This document shows, one piece after another, positions 32,081 through 32,203 of a DNA stretch of 32,203 nucleotides. The translations under genes were made by a program, and so were the position numbers. The notes under the pieces were generated by a model. The model worked only from the letters and a program-made list of their open reading frames with translations. It had not been told where the DNA came from and ran no database searches. Each line of letters starts with the position of its first letter. The first letter of the stretch is position 1. This DNA comes from Microbacterium testaceum (GTDB taxonomy: Bacteria > Actinomycetota > Actinomycetes > Actinomycetales > Microbacteriaceae): assembly GCF_001476285.1 (NCBI RefSeq), contig NZ_LDRU01000007.1:1-32203 (forward strand), in the 5' to 3' direction.

Positions 32081-32203
32081 TTACGAGCACGAGGCCGACT
32101 TGATGAATGCGAAGCCGCTGCTGGAGGCGCAGGCGTAGAGGGATCCGTCTTTGGCGTTGCTGGCGAGGGGTGTGAGGGTGCCTCCGCTGATGCTGTAGTA
32201 GAT
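32081..32203 (-). CDS. C-terminal end of an unidentified gene (partial)
   Basis: An open frame enters from the right edge and ends in TAA at 32081-32083, giving 40 residues. It is rich in Ser, Gly and Ala and has two Cys near the end (LYACASSSGF and IKSASCS). I do not recognise it. The composition hints at a secreted or cell-surface protein. Support comes from the open frame, plausible codon use on this strand and the hairpin at 31944-31994, which would terminate it. Local G+C is a little lower than in the rest of the window. A short plus-strand frame (32067-32138) overlaps and is less likely. Confidence 0.4.
   Translation of the reverse strand: MYYSISGGTLTPLASNAKDGSLYACASSSGFAFIKSASCS

Noticed and set aside
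32067..32138. A 23-codon plus-strand frame starting GTG with GGAGAG upstream
   Set aside because: Too short, no recognisable content, and it overlaps the more plausible minus-strand gene end; kept only as an alternative.

Overview
The window is about 70% G+C. Its codon use, GTG starts, lipoprotein signal peptides and the recurrent heptamer GGATGCC/GGCATCC point to a high-GC Gram-positive actinobacterium, most likely a member of the Microbacteriaceae such as Microbacterium. That placement is inference from style and gene content; there is no rRNA here to confirm it. I see no rRNA, tRNA, CRISPR array, insertion sequence or prophage gene.

Layout. (1) 1-7681, minus strand: a catabolic and transport operon. 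In transcription order it has a cytosine-deaminase-type amidohydrolase, an NMT1/THI5-type ABC importer (ATPase, permease, lipoprotein), a PCMH-type FAD oxidase, a creatininase-family amidase and an MFS transporter that runs off the left edge. A FadR-like palindrome lies just upstream. (2) 7882-8714, minus: a VbhA/Fic-type toxin-antitoxin pair of lower G+C. (3) 8822-12652, minus: XdhC, an 8-oxoguanine-deaminase-like amidohydrolase that lacks two expected metal ligands, an XRE-cupin regulator and a PDR/VanB-type reductase, all joined by 4-bp overlaps. A MocA-like cytidylyltransferase is divergent (12704-13273). (4) 13468-18698, plus: a ChvE/GguAB-type monosaccharide ABC importer followed by a ROK-family repressor. 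(5) 18791-25639, minus: two tandem LuxR-type paralogues, a GntR/UTRA regulator, then an ureidoglycolate-lyase-like protein, a flavoprotein and a D-2-hydroxyacid dehydrogenase behind a paired operator. (6) 25818-26770, minus: purQ and purS. (7) 27095-31916, plus: a cebE-cebF-cebG-bglC-type cellobiose/cello-oligosaccharide operon with three CebR/CelR-type operators. (8) The right edge carries a long hairpin and the C-terminal end of an unidentified minus-strand gene.

How the genes work together. Regions 1, 3 and 5 share a theme of nitrogen heterocycle and purine catabolism: deaminases, Mo-cofactor handling for a xanthine-dehydrogenase-type enzyme, ureidoglycolate cleavage, and a dehydrogenase able to act on glyoxylate-like products. 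The catalytic molybdo-hydroxylase and any oxygenase partner of the reductase are not in the window. Regions 4 and 7 are two separate sugar uptake systems, one for monosaccharides with its own ATPase and one for cello-oligosaccharides without one. All three solute-binding-protein genes are followed directly by a perfect GC-rich stem-loop inside their operon.

The best leads for something undescribed are the region 1 pathway, the active-site-altered amidohydrolase in region 3, the LuxR pair with the paired GntR operator in region 5, and a structured intergenic element at 26862-26932.
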